DNA of 64,000 bases, from the NCBI GenBank assembly GCA_949285935.1, contig CASEAH010000039.1, forward strand, positions 1-64,000, given 5' to 3'. The notes beneath the pieces were generated by a model. That model worked only from the letters and a program-made list of their open reading frames with translations. It was not told the origin of the DNA and did not search any database. The stretch's first letter is position 1; each line of letters opens with the position of its first letter. The stretch is from an uncultured Oscillospiraceae bacterium. Lineage in GTDB: Bacteria; Bacillota; Clostridia; Oscillospirales; Ruminococcaceae. The position numbers were made by a program, and so were the translations under genes. This document shows, piece after piece, positions 27,308 to 36,546 of the stretch.

Positions 27308-28231
27308 TTGAGCATCAAGCTGGAGCTGTACCGGGTATTCAAGGCGGTAGCGGAGGAAGGAAGCGTCTCGGCAGCAGCCAAAAGCCTGTACATTTCCCAA
27401 TCGGCGGTAAGCCAGACCGTCAAGCAGCTGGAGGAACAGCTGGGGGTGCGGCTTTTTACCCGGGGTACCCGGGGGGTGTCCCTCACCAGCGAAGGCGCCG
27501 TTCTTTACGATTATGTGCGCAGCGCCATGAATTTTATCCGCCACGGGGAAGAAAAACTGGCCCAGACCAAGGCCCTGGAATGGGGAGAACTGGTCATAGG
27601 CGCCAGCGACACCATCACCAGCTGCTTTCTGCTCCCTGCTCTGGAGCAGTTTCATGCCCGGTACCCGGGGGTAAAACTTCGGGTCCTCAACGGCACCAGT
27701 CCTGAGGTCATCGCCCTGCTTAAGGCGGGCAAAGTAGATCTTGCTTTTGCCAACCTTCCCCTGACGGATCCGGCTCTGGAGATACGCCGCTGTTTTGACG
27801 TTCAGGATATTTTTGTGGCTGCACCGGATTATCCGGCCTGTCCCCCCGGGAAGGTTCTTTCCCCCGAGGAGCTTGCCGGGCTGCCCCTGATCCTCTTGGA
27901 GAAAAAATCCAATTCCCGCCGGTATGTGGACAGTTACTTCCTCCAAAATGGGGTGCTGGCCACTCCCGAAATCGAGCTGGGGTCCCATGATCTGCTCATC
28001 CAACTGACACGCATCGGCCTGGGGATCTCCTGTGTCATCCGGGAGTTTGCCGCTGGTCCCCTCAGCCGGGGCGAAATCCGGGAACTGCCGGTGGAACCCC
28101 CCGTTGCCCCCCGCAGCGTGGGGGCTGTTACTCTGGCCGGAGTATCTCCCGGCGCGGCCTGCCGCCGCTTTCTGGAAATGGCGGGCTGCTCTGTTCCCCA
28201 TACACATACGAAAGGAGCGCCCGCCCCATGA
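27308..28231 (+). CDS. LysR-type transcriptional regulator
   Basis: A 307-residue regulator. The N-terminal winged helix (about 2-62) contains GSVSAAAKSLYISQSAVSQTVKQLE-type recognition sequence, followed by a periplasmic-binding-like effector domain (about 90-295). TTG at 27308 is the start, 6-7 nt after GGAAGGAGG. It diverges from the CofE-like gene, which LysR geometry makes a likely target, and overlaps the downstream glycosyltransferase by 4 bp. Confidence 0.9.
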   Translation: MSIKLELYRVFKAVAEEGSVSAAAKSLYISQSAVSQTVKQLEEQLGVRLFTRGTRGVSLTSEGAVLYDYVRSAMNFIRHGEEKLAQTKALEWGELVIGASDTITSCFLLPALEQFHARYPGVKLRVLNGTSPEVIALLKAGKVDLAFANLPLTDPALEIRRCFDVQDIFVAAPDYPACPPGKVLSPEELAGLPLILLEKKSNSRRYVDSYFLQNGVLATPEIELGSHDLLIQLTRIGLGISCVIREFAAGPLSRGEIRELPVEPPVAPRSVGAVTLAGVSPGAACRRFLEMAGCSVPHTHTKGAPAP

Positions 28232-29031
28232 CCGAACCTCTTGTCAGTATTATCGTACCTGTTTATAACGCCGCGCCCCACCTGGCAGCCTGTATCCAGA
28301 GCATCCGCCGCCAGCGGTACTCCAATCTGGAAATCCTGCTGGTCAACGATGGCAGCCGGGACGTCAGCCTGCCCATCTGTGATATGTACGCCCGAACCGA
28401 CAGCCGCATCACCGTCCTGGATCAACCCAACAGCGGCGTTTCCGCCACCCGCAACACCGCCATGTCCGTAGCCCGGGGGGAATTCCTGCAATTTGTAGAC
28501 AGCGACGACTGGCTGGATCCCAACGCGACCCGTCTGATGGTAGAGCGCGCCCTGGAAACGGACAGCGACCTGGTGATCTCCCACTACTGCCGGGTGGACG
28601 GGGAAAAAATTTCCGTCCACGGCTTTCTGGATGAGACCGGCGTGCTGTCCCAGCGGGATCTGGCCCGCCAGCTGATGGAGGAGCCTGCCAGTTTTTATTA
28701 CGGCGTTATGTGGAACAAGCTGTACCGCCGCAGCATCATCGAAGAGCACGGCATCCGCTGCAGCGAGGAGCTGGTGTGGAGTGAGGATTTTCTCTTTAAT
28801 CTGGAATATATCCGGTATGCGGGACGATTCTGCGCTCTCCAGACTCCCATCTATTATTACCGCAAGAACGACAAGAGCATCACCGCCACCCAGATCAATC
28901 TGGTGAATCTGGTCAAAGTGAAAAAGGAATTATTCCCCTATTATAAAGAGCTGTATACAGACATCGGCCTGTATGAACGCTATAAGCCCCAGATCTACAA
29001 ATACCTGATTGCCGCTGCAGACCATCGTTGA
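28228..29031 (+). CDS. Family 2 glycosyltransferase
   Basis: A 267-residue GT-A glycosyltransferase. SIIVPVYNAAPHLAACIQSI opens the nucleotide-sugar fold, and FVDSDDW supplies the DxD-type metal site. ATG overlaps the lysR stop (ATGA), so translation is coupled, an unusual pairing. It ends soon after the catalytic domain with no membrane segment, and may be slightly short at the C-terminus. The acceptor is unknown. Confidence 0.88.
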   Translation: MTEPLVSIIVPVYNAAPHLAACIQSIRRQRYSNLEILLVNDGSRDVSLPICDMYARTDSRITVLDQPNSGVSATRNTAMSVARGEFLQFVDSDDWLDPNATRLMVERALETDSDLVISHYCRVDGEKISVHGFLDETGVLSQRDLARQLMEEPASFYYGVMWNKLYRRSIIEEHGIRCSEELVWSEDFLFNLEYIRYAGRFCALQTPIYYYRKNDKSITATQINLVNLVKVKKELFPYYKELYTDIGLYERYKPQIYKYLIAAADHR

Positions 29032-29207
29032 CGCCCAGGGCGCTCCCTCGGCCTCTGGCGGAGCCCGATTCCAGACAGCCCCGGAGACAAAAGACCGGCA
29101 AAGGTATTCCCGTCTGGTTTCGCGTTTGGGGCCCGGTACCGCAAGGCCCGGTTTCTTAACCGGATGAGCGCCGCGCCGGTGTAAAAGCAGCCCCTGCAAC
29201 AGTCCAC

Positions 29208-29259
29208 AAAAAAGCGGCTTTCTCCGGGAGTTTTTGAATTCCAAAAGAATGCCGCTTTT
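29208..29259. terminator. Hairpin after the glycosyltransferase
   Basis: AAAAGCGGC pairs with GCCGCTTTT across about 32 nt. The large loop makes it a weaker call. DNA from 29032 to here shows no gene. Confidence 0.5.
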
Positions 29260-29280
29260 ATATCACAAGCTTTGACCCGA

Positions 29281-29385
29281 AGGCATTTTCTGTACCGGTC
29301 GGAAAAGTAAAAACTTCAGCTTCCAATCTTCAAACAGGGAACAAAGCAAATGAAGATACTGGCGATCCGGGCACCGGAACGCTGT
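29281..29385 (-). repeat. Terminator-abutting repeat, divergent copy
   Basis: On the minus strand it shares TTGCTTTGTT and a TTGAAG segment, in the same order, with the copy at 52130-52276. Its 3' end faces the hairpin at 29208-29259. The rest of the gap to 29706 shows no gene. Confidence 0.4.
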
Positions 29386-29706
29386 GCCGAAGAAGCAACG
29401 TCCTGTTTACAGGCTGCACATAAGCAATATAGATAAAAAATATTCATTGTCTCTTGCGGGGCTTACCGGCAGAGAATCCCGTAAGATTCTGCGGAGGCTC
29501 CAGATGCAGCTGGGGGCCTGGTCCTCCCCTCCCATGCAATCGCCCCAAGCATCCGGATATACCCGACAGACACGCCGCTGTCTTTGTCCCTGTAAAACCG
29601 GACGGGTTGGCACCGCCTTTTCCCGGATACATCTCAAATTTCGTGGTGGTGAACCAAACCGGGCCCGACTTTCCCGGCTTCATCCACGTTCTTTTCTCAA
29701 CAGCTC

Positions 29707-30185
29707 CTATTGCTCCTGTTGCCCACTGTCTGCAATACGGCATGTGCCGTCCTGCCTCACCACTGTCACGGTGAACTGCTCGCCTGTCTCAAATGTCACC
29801 GTTACCTGCCGGCTGTTGGAAGCAGCGGGCGGTTCTGCGGTTTCCAGCAGGGTGACTACCAATTCCTTCCCTCCAGGAAGCAAATCCCATGGGCTCTGCG
29901 CAAAATACTTTTTCTCTTCCCCCTGGTCCCCCGTAACCTGCGCCGCCATGGCCCGTGCCACGGCGTCCTGATACTGATCCGCAGGGAGAGCCTGAAACGT
30001 CAGGATGCGGTCTGTTCCCCGATGGACCCGCTGGGTCAGCAGCCAATCGGCGCTGCCGCTGCTCCAGGACCCTGCGGCATACACAACCACTGCCGCCGCA
30101 ATCAGCACCAGGGCAACGGCTATAAAAATAAATTTTTTTTTCCCTTCCTGGAAGGCGGGCCGGGATAGATATAGATCTGGGCCAT
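29707..30185 (-). CDS. Small membrane protein gene interrupted at an A9 tract
   Basis: The ATG at 30185 (MAQIYIYPGPP) has an ideal ribosome site AAAGGAG. Its frame stops after about 21 codons, just past nine consecutive A (30141-30133). With one more A the frame would continue into FIFIAVALVLIAAAVVVYAAGS and then about 125 residues to 29707, giving a single-pass membrane protein of about 160 residues. A GTG at 30108 could start a version lacking the basic segment but has no ribosome site. It is either broken, phase-variable, or expressed by slippage. No known domain is recognised. Confidence 0.6.
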
Positions 30186-30512
30186 ATCGGATCTCCTTTT
30201 GTCCGGCGGTGGGACGCAGATTTTTTTGGGGGGACCCCGCAGAAAAGCGTCCGGGCGAATGATTTATTGTTATTATAGTTCATCCGCCTCCCTGCGTCCA
30301 GTACCGCCTCCCTCAATCCTTTTACCTGTTTTCTGGTTCATTTCAGATCGTCCACCGCTTCTTTGGCGGGGGAGCCTGTTTTTTCGTGTGCAGCGGAAGG
30401 TGGTTTAAGACTCTCCCGTTCCACCGCGCCAATATTTTACCCCTTTATTTCGTATCATCATTGTCCCGAAACAAGAATTGTCTTTCTCATCATAAAAAAG
30501 AGGTGCTGCAAG
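30186..30512. other. Divergent intergenic region, nothing recognised
   Basis: Lies between the interrupted membrane-protein gene and the lipoprotein gene. A and T tracts are present but no promoter of good quality, hairpin or repeat was identified. Confidence 0.3.
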
Positions 30513-31925
30513 GTGAAAATTTTTTCCCGATTTTGGGGGATAACCGCAATGGCCTGCCTGGCGATGGGGGCTTTGGCAGGCTGCGAAGCTTCCGTTTCTC
30601 CCTCTTCCTCTTCCCAGTCATCCGGCTCAACATCCGTTTCCGTGGCCCAGCCCGGGGAACTCACGGAAGAACACAAGCTGCTCTATACCCAATATCTGAC
30701 TCCTTTGATGGAGGACGGCTCCCTGATGAGCAGTTGGTCCGATCAGCCCTCCGCAGACGAGGAAAATTACGGGCTGATACAGGATCTGGAGGTGGTGGCT
30801 TCCTCCAAGGAAGGGAACGTCCTTTCTGTCACCGCCCGGCTGTACGGCACCCTGCTGCTGGATCCCCACACCATGGAGGAAAGTATGACAGGGGACGGGA
30901 TCATCATCGCGGCTGAACCAGATTCGCCCCACGGCCCCTATCTGGCCTTTGGGGAAGCTACCGTAGAGATGCGGGAAGTGGAGGGCGGTCCTCTGTATCT
31001 GTCCTGTACCTACGAGCCTTATGATGCTCCCGGCGTCACTCTCCTTCGGGAGCGTACCAAGGAGCTGGAACCGCAGCTGTCTGCCAGCCAGAAGCCGGAT
31101 CTGTCCCAATATGAACCCCGGATGGTAGAATACATCCGTCAGGTCATTCTCAGCCAGAGGTATATTGAATCTGCCGATGAAATTACCCTGTGGGACCTGG
31201 AAAACCTGTGTACCGACCTGATATTCAACTACAGCACTCTGGGAGATGAAAACCGTGATCTTCCCCGGGGCTATGTGGCCGACTCCCAAATTCTCCGCCT
31301 GATGCCCAATCTGGAATTCTTTGTTTCGTATGTGCCTTTGACCGATTACAGCGTCTTTGAGGAGATGCATCAGCTGAAAAGCCTCTGTTTTTACCTGAGT
31401 GCGGGGGATTCCGAAACCCCGGCCCCGGATTTTTCCACCCTCCGCATCGGCCATACCAAAGATTTGACCATCAACGAATTCCAGCACGATATCGTGATAG
31501 ACCTTTCCCATTCCGAAGTGGAAAGTCTTACGCTCTCCTCCTGGATGGCTGCGGTAACGGAGTTCCGCGGCTGCGAAGACCTCCAGACGTTGAATTTCAA
31601 CCATACCCGCAGCGACACCCGGATCATCAACGCCCAGACCTTCCCCTCCCTCCAGTTCCTGAACCTTGATTTTTTCAGCGATACCCCCCGTTTCCGGGAT
31701 CTTTCCCAGTTGGCCACCTTTGGGGAGGATGTAAACATCAGCGTGACCCTTTCTTACCAGGCAGCCAACAACAAAACCGTGGAGACGCTGGCCGGGGTCC
31801 GGTTAAACTCCCTGTATCTGGATCCTGATAACGGGCCCTATCCCCTTGGGGAACCAGATCCCGCCCTGGTGGAAAAAATCAACGCCGAACAGGTGAATTG
31901 GGCCACTACTCCCGGGGATTTCTGA
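30513..31925 (+). CDS. Lipoprotein with leucine-rich-repeat-like C-terminal half
   Basis: A 470-residue lipoprotein. The signal peptide ends in ALAGC (Cys at about residue 22), followed by a Ser-rich tether. About 60-250 is an unassigned domain. About 255-440 has LRR-like strands (LRLMPNLEFFVSYVPL, LKSLCFYLS, LQTLNFNHT, LQFLNLDFF). The GTG at 30513 follows GAGGTG; the longer upstream frame is rejected. Probably an extracellular binding protein; the ligand is unknown. Confidence 0.78.
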   Translation: MKIFSRFWGITAMACLAMGALAGCEASVSPSSSSQSSGSTSVSVAQPGELTEEHKLLYTQYLTPLMEDGSLMSSWSDQPSADEENYGLIQDLEVVASSKEGNVLSVTARLYGTLLLDPHTMEESMTGDGIIIAAEPDSPHGPYLAFGEATVEMREVEGGPLYLSCTYEPYDAPGVTLLRERTKELEPQLSASQKPDLSQYEPRMVEYIRQVILSQRYIESADEITLWDLENLCTDLIFNYSTLGDENRDLPRGYVADSQILRLMPNLEFFVSYVPLTDYSVFEEMHQLKSLCFYLSAGDSETPAPDFSTLRIGHTKDLTINEFQHDIVIDLSHSEVESLTLSSWMAAVTEFRGCEDLQTLNFNHTRSDTRIINAQTFPSLQFLNLDFFSDTPRFRDLSQLATFGEDVNISVTLSYQAANNKTVETLAGVRLNSLYLDPDNGPYPLGEPDPALVEKINAEQVNWATTPGDF

Positions 31926-32339
31926 AAGCCGGCAAAGCAAATCAGCCCCGCCGGGAGGCTGTTTCTACGGTAAGATGCAAATTGTGACCGCAGACCCCGC
32001 CGGTGCTTGGTGCAAGCCGCCCTTCCGGCCCGTTGCCGCCAAGCCCGGAGACTTATTTTTGCCCATCCGGATCCCCATGGCGCTCTCCGGGCATCCGCAA
32101 GCCCCACTGCAGTCGCTTTCTGAAATTTGATTCCGCGCAGTCCGGGTCTTTTATTTTTGCTTCCTCGCGGTATTTTCTTCGGATGGGACCAAAGCTTTCC
32201 TGAATCATTGGCATAGCCGAAAGTTTTAACCCCAAGCCCTCCGCCGGACCGGCGGCTTGCGCCAACCGTAAAAAGGCATGATACCGGTTCCTCCCTCAAG
32301 AAACGGTGAAAATCCAAGTGAAACATCACCCGTACCGCA
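31926..32339. other. Intergenic, no supported gene
   Basis: A minus-strand open frame of about 200 codons across 31838-32440 is Arg/Gly-rich, has no ribosome site and overlaps the lipoprotein gene, so it is not called. Small GC-rich palindromes are present. Confidence 0.35.
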
Positions 32340-32462
32340 ACTTCCAAAGCAGAAACCGCCGGCAGCCGGATGCCTGTATCGAAACTTTTGTGATTGGCTT
32401 CGTCTGGTTGTAAAAGCAAGAGCTTTTTATTGGGCCTCACAGAACCTGTGGAACTGTTTTGC
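32340..32462 (+). repeat. Terminator-abutting repeat, divergent copy
   Basis: Shares GGCAGCCG-ATG with copy A and the stretch TAAAAGCA-GAGCTTTT with copies A and B, in the same order. It runs into the terminator at 32477. Confidence 0.45.
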
Positions 32463-32476
32463 TGAAGCAGTATAGT

Positions 32477-32517
32477 AAAAGGGAGCGCAGCGTCGGAAAA
32501 CGCTGCGCTCCCTTTTT
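32477..32517. terminator. Bidirectional terminator
   Basis: AAAAGGGAGCGCAGCG pairs with CGCTGCGCTCCCTTTT across 8 nt, with A and T tracts. It probably ends the minus-strand tatD transcript. Confidence 0.85.
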
Positions 32518-32721
32518 ATCAAATCAGGCAGACCCTCATCTTGCCGATGAAAGCATCCGTAAAAACCTACACCTGACACACCATCCGGCAAAGACGGTTG
32601 TTGGAACGGCAATTGCCCATTCGTAGGTACAGGCATGGCGTAATGGAGATCCTGCCGGGCGGCTGCGGAGATGCCGGCCGCCGGGAGGTTCTGGCCCGCC
32701 CATTCCCTCTGCCAGCCGGGG

Positions 32722-33492
32722 TCAGGACTCCGCAATGCCGAACAGCCGGCAGGCGTTGGCGGCGGTCTGCCGGGTCATTTCCTCCAGGGATACCCCTTTG
32801 ATTTCCGCCATGCGTCCCAGCGTCAGGGGGAGCATGGCGCTGTCGCACCGCTGGCCCCGATGGGGAACCGGCGCCATATAGGGGCAGTCGGTCTCCACCA
32901 GCAGCCGGTCTATGGGAACTTCCTCCATCGCCTCGGCGGCCTTGCGGGCATTCTGGAAGGTGACTACCCCGGTAAAGCCCACATACATCCCCAGGCGGAC
33001 GATCTCCCGTGCCATCTCCGCGGAACCGGAGTAGCAGTGGACCACTCCCGCCGGCCGGTACCACCGCAGCAGCTCCATGGTATCCTGGTGCGCGTCCCGG
33101 TCATGGATCACCACCGGCAGCTCCAGTTCCGCGGCCAGCCGCAGCTGCGCTTCAAAGGCTTCCCGCTGCAGCGGCTTCCAGTCTCCGTCATAGTGATAGT
33201 CATAGCCAATCTCCCCAATGGCCCGCACCCGGGGATGCTCCGCCATCCGCCGCAGCTGTTCCAGCCAGTCCTCCGGCAGCCCCGGCACGTCGTGGGGATG
33301 CACGCCTACGGTGGCCCAGATCCAGTCATATTTTTCGGCCAGAGCCACCGCCATCCGGGAGCTTTCCAGATCGGAACCAATATTCATGATGCGGGATACC
33401 CCCGACTGGTGGATTCGGGACAGCACCTCTTCCCGGTCCCCGTTAAAAGCACCGTTATCGTAATGGGCGTGTGAATCAAAAATCCCTTCCAT
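32722..33492 (-). CDS. tatD: TatD family metal-dependent hydrolase
   Basis: A 256-residue TIM-barrel nuclease. The metal site begins with DSHAHYD (residues 6-12), followed by GEIGYDYH, PVVIHDRDA, HCYSGS and ETDCPYMAP, in the TatD order. TatD-family enzymes are 3'-5' exodeoxyribonucleases or D-aminoacyl-tRNA deacylase-like hydrolases. It lies downstream of metG on the same strand, the common Firmicutes order, although a terminator at 33725 separates them. Confidence 0.93.
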   Translation of the reverse strand: MEGIFDSHAHYDNGAFNGDREEVLSRIHQSGVSRIMNIGSDLESSRMAVALAEKYDWIWATVGVHPHDVPGLPEDWLEQLRRMAEHPRVRAIGEIGYDYHYDGDWKPLQREAFEAQLRLAAELELPVVIHDRDAHQDTMELLRWYRPAGVVHCYSGSAEMAREIVRLGMYVGFTGVVTFQNARKAAEAMEEVPIDRLLVETDCPYMAPVPHRGQRCDSAMLPLTLGRMAEIKGVSLEEMTRQTAANACRLFGIAES

Positions 33493-33724
33493 GGCTTTTC
33501 CTTTCTCCCGTTGTCAATATTTTATCCGCCGGGGCACAGAGCAAAACACAGGCAGGATGCAATGAGGGCGTTTTTGCCCCAAAGTATCCCTATTGGCCCG
33601 GACACCCGCTTTTCCAAAGCACCGGAATGCCGGACCTCTCTCCCCACGCGCCGCAGGAACGCGCGGCCTGCTTTGCTTTCCCTTTTCCTTTTGGGCTTTC
33701 CCCGTTTGATCAGGCCTTTTACCC

Positions 33725-33757
33725 AAAAGAGGGCGGGCGGTACCGCCCGTCCTCTTT
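33725..33757. terminator. metG terminator
   Basis: A near-perfect 15-bp stem, AAAGAGGGCGGGCGG pairing with CCGCCCGTCCTCTTT, with T tracts on the minus side, 20 nt after the metG stop. Confidence 0.8.
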
Positions 33758-33777
33758 GTTTCTCTGTTTTGGCCGGC

Positions 33778-35742
33778 TCAGCCCAGACGTGTGCCCACCG
33801 GCAGGTCGTTCACAAAGACCACCTTGCAATTGCCGTCGGCATCGTCTCCCGCCAGCAGCATGCCGTTGCTCTCCACCCCGCAGAAGGTGGCGGGCTTGAG
33901 GTTGGCAATGACGATGATGTGCCGTCCCACCAGTTCTTCCGGCTCGTACCAGGGATGGATGCTGGAGACAATCTGACGTCCCCCCATGCCGTCATCCAGC
34001 TGAAGCCGCAGCAGCTTCTTTGCCTTGGGCACAGCTTCGCAGGCCACTACCTTGCAAACCCGCAGGTCGCTCTTGAAGAAATCATCCACCACGATCTGGG
34101 GGGCCAATTCCGGAACCTCTATGGCCTTGGGGGCTTCAGAGGCCGCTTTCTGCGCCTGGGCCTCCGCCTTGCGGGCTGCCGCCTCCGCTTCCAGTTCGGC
34201 CAGTTCCTTGGCTACGTCAATACGGGGGAACAGGGCGTCGCCCTTCTTCACCGCCGCTTCCGCCCGCAAGCCGCCAAAGGTTGCCGCGCTCTCCCAGCTG
34301 CGTTCTTCCTCCGTCGCGCCGATCTGGTCCAGAATGCGTCGGCTGGTGTCAGGCATAAAGGGCTCCAGCAGCACGCCCGCCAGGCGGATGCATTCCAGAA
34401 GGTTATACAGCACGGCGGCCAGCCGGTCTTTTTTGGCCGGATCCTTGGCCAGGACCCAGGGAGCAGTTTCATCAATGTATTTGTTGGCCCGGGAGATCAC
34501 CTTAAAGACCTCCATCAAAGCGTTCTGGAAGGCAAACGCTTCCATCTGCTCCTGATAGCGTTCCCGCAGTCCCGCGGCCAGCTCCAGCAGCTCCTTGTCC
34601 TCCGGACCGGACTGCCGGGCGGCGGGCAGCGCCGCGCCGAAATATTTCTCCGCCATGGCCACCGTCCGGGACACCAGGTTGCCCAGGTCATTGGCCAAGT
34701 CGGCATTGATCCTCATACACAGGGCCTCATTGGAAAAGTTGCCGTCGGAGCCGAAGGGGAACTCCCGCAGGAGGAAGGACCGGATGGCATCCACGCCGTA
34801 CCGCCGGCAGAGGACAACGGGATCCACCACGTTGCCTTTGGATTTGCTCATCTTGCCGCCGTCCAGCAGCAGCCAGCCGTGGCCATACACCCGCTTGGGC
34901 AGGGGCAGATCCAGCGCCATAAGCATGGCGGGCCAGATGATGGCATGGAACCGGACGATCTCCTTGCCCACAAAGTGGACATCCGCCGGCCAGTAACGGT
35001 CATAGTCGTTGTATTTCTCATTGCCGTAGCCCAGAGCAGTGATGTAGTTGGAAAGAGCGTCCACCCACACATACACCACATGCTTGGGGTCAAATTCCAC
35101 CGGAATGCCCCAGCTGAAGCTGGTCCGGGACACGCACAGGTCCTCCAGGCCCTGGTTGATGAAGGCCTTCATCTCGTTGACCCGGGACTGAGGAGTCAGG
35201 AATTCGGGATGCTCGTCGTAGAGGCGGAGGATCCGGTCGGAATACTTGGAAAGGCGGAAGAAATAGGCTTCCTCCTCCGCTTCCACCACTTCCCGGCCGC
35301 AGTCGGGGCATTTGCCGTCCTTAAGCTGGCTTTCGGTCCAGAAGGACTCACAGGGGGTGCAGTATTTGCCCTTGTAGGTGCTCTTGTAGATATCGCCCTT
35401 GTCATAAAGGGCCTTGAAAATCTTCTTTACCGACTCCACATGGTAATCGTCGGTGGTGCGGATGAAGCGGTCATTGCTGATATTCATCAGCTTCCAAAGC
35501 TCCCGGATCCCGGCTACCACCTTGTCAACATACTGCTGAGGGGTAACGCCGGCGGCCTTGGCTTTTTCCTCGATTTTCTGGCCATGCTCGTCCGTACCGG
35601 TAAGGAACATCACGTCGTAGCCCAGCATCCGCTTATAGCGGGCCATGGTGTCGGTGGCCACGGTGCAGTAGCTGTGGCCGATGTGCAGATTGTCCGAGGG
35701 GTAATAAATCGGCGTGGTGATATAAAAGGTCTTTTTGTCCAT
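33778..35742 (-). CDS. metG: Methionine--tRNA ligase
   Basis: A 654-residue class I synthetase. HIGH-type HIGHSY lies near residue 23 and KMSKSKGN near 300. The zinc knuckle is CTPC/CPDC near 130-148, an anticodon-binding helical domain is at about 380-510, and a C-terminal tRNA-binding OB domain (DLRVCKVVACEAVPKAKKLLRLQ) covers the last 110 residues. The start ATG at 35742 follows TTAGGAGGAACTCACGG. The open frame continues far upstream into the tandem repeats but lies beyond the promoter, so it is not coding. Confidence 0.95.
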   Translation of the reverse strand: MDKKTFYITTPIYYPSDNLHIGHSYCTVATDTMARYKRMLGYDVMFLTGTDEHGQKIEEKAKAAGVTPQQYVDKVVAGIRELWKLMNISNDRFIRTTDDYHVESVKKIFKALYDKGDIYKSTYKGKYCTPCESFWTESQLKDGKCPDCGREVVEAEEEAYFFRLSKYSDRILRLYDEHPEFLTPQSRVNEMKAFINQGLEDLCVSRTSFSWGIPVEFDPKHVVYVWVDALSNYITALGYGNEKYNDYDRYWPADVHFVGKEIVRFHAIIWPAMLMALDLPLPKRVYGHGWLLLDGGKMSKSKGNVVDPVVLCRRYGVDAIRSFLLREFPFGSDGNFSNEALCMRINADLANDLGNLVSRTVAMAEKYFGAALPAARQSGPEDKELLELAAGLRERYQEQMEAFAFQNALMEVFKVISRANKYIDETAPWVLAKDPAKKDRLAAVLYNLLECIRLAGVLLEPFMPDTSRRILDQIGATEEERSWESAATFGGLRAEAAVKKGDALFPRIDVAKELAELEAEAAARKAEAQAQKAASEAPKAIEVPELAPQIVVDDFFKSDLRVCKVVACEAVPKAKKLLRLQLDDGMGGRQIVSSIHPWYEPEELVGRHIIVIANLKPATFCGVESNGMLLAGDDADGNCKVVFVNDLPVGTRLG

Positions 35743-35802
35743 CCGTGAGTTCCTCCTAAGATATGCTGGTCCGGGCTTCGTCCGGTTCCCATAGATGCTA
35801 TC

Positions 35803-35830
35803 AGTATAACACTTTTCCTCCCGCTTGCAA
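35803..35830 (-). promoter_or_regulatory. metG promoter
   Basis: On the minus strand, TTGCAA (35830-35825), a 16-bp spacer and TATACT (35808-35803). The leader of about 55 nt is too short for a T-box. Confidence 0.6.
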
Positions 35831-35923
35831 AGGAAAACTTCTGCTTTCCGCGTCTTTTCCTGCCCTTTTTCCCCACGCAGCTTTCCTTCCCTTCCGGCCG
35901 CTTTTCTTCCATGGGGATCCACC

Positions 35924-36281
35924 GTACAGTTGGGCGTTGCCCCTCTGTGCAAACCGGGGCTGGGGGGCTGCCTTCTCCTTTCCCGGTACGTTTTCCCTCT
36001 CCTTGCGTCCTTCCTCTTCTGCCTGCGTGGTTCGCAGCACTGCTGCATATTGCTCCTCCGTTCAAACCGGAGGTGCCGCAGCCCCCTCTGCCTTTCCCGG
36101 TACGCTGTCTCCGCCGCCATTCCTCTTCGCCCGCGTGGTTCATAGCACTACTGCATATTGCTCCTCCGTTCAAACCGGAGATGTCGCAGCCCGCCCCCCT
36201 TTTCCGGTCCTGCCTTCTTCGCTTTCCGCCCGTTTCTCTTGTATCCAGGTTCGCAGCACAGCAGCCCGTTGCCCTTCCCCG
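35924..36281. repeat. Tandem repeat, period 108 bp, about 3.3 units
   Basis: Units start near 35924, 36021, 36129 and 36237 (partial). The last two full units share long identical blocks such as GCATATTGCTCCTCCGTTCA and CTTTCCCGGTACG. The period is a multiple of three, so several frames stay open on both strands. On the minus strand each central unit carries GGAGGAGCAATATG, a ribosome-site-plus-ATG look-alike, and a CCTCCG/CGGAGG hairpin. It lies between the metG promoter and the GNAT gene. Confidence 0.75.
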
Positions 36282-36546
36282 CAAAAACCAGGGCTTGTAT
36301 CGTTCCTTCCTTGTCTCCCCGTCAATAAAATACTGCTATGGACAAGCCGGAGCTTGACCCTGTTCCATCTCCAAGCTGTGCCGGCAGTCACAGGGGTTGC
36401 CGGGGTTCCGCATTTTCTGCCTGTTGCCAAAAGACTGTCAGAGAAAATATTTTTATGGAAGGCGGCCTGATTTTCTCCGGGGCTTGTTCGGCGGAGGTAA
36501 ATGTGTTATCATGGTGCCGCAAAAGGTCTTGGAAGGTGGAAGGTTC

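Noticed and set aside
28228..29031. Mobile-element or capsule-locus signal because LysR is fused by overlap to a glycosyltransferase
   Set aside because: No transposase, integrase or further polysaccharide genes nearby; base composition matches the neighbours.
31838..32440. 200-codon minus-strand frame between the lipoprotein and tatD
   Set aside because: No ribosome site, Arg-rich, overlaps the lipoprotein gene and an intergenic repeat.
33511..35748. 745-codon plus-strand open frame opposite metG
   Set aside because: Shadow of metG on the other strand; composition is His/Gln/Gly-rich and no domain is visible.
35743..36120. N-terminal extension of metG by about 126 codons
   Set aside because: It runs upstream past the mapped promoter into tandem repeats; the ATG at 35742 has a strong ribosome site and matches the family N-terminus.
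35924..36281. CRISPR array
   Set aside because: Repeats are about 108 bp and directly adjacent with no unique spacers; there are no cas genes.
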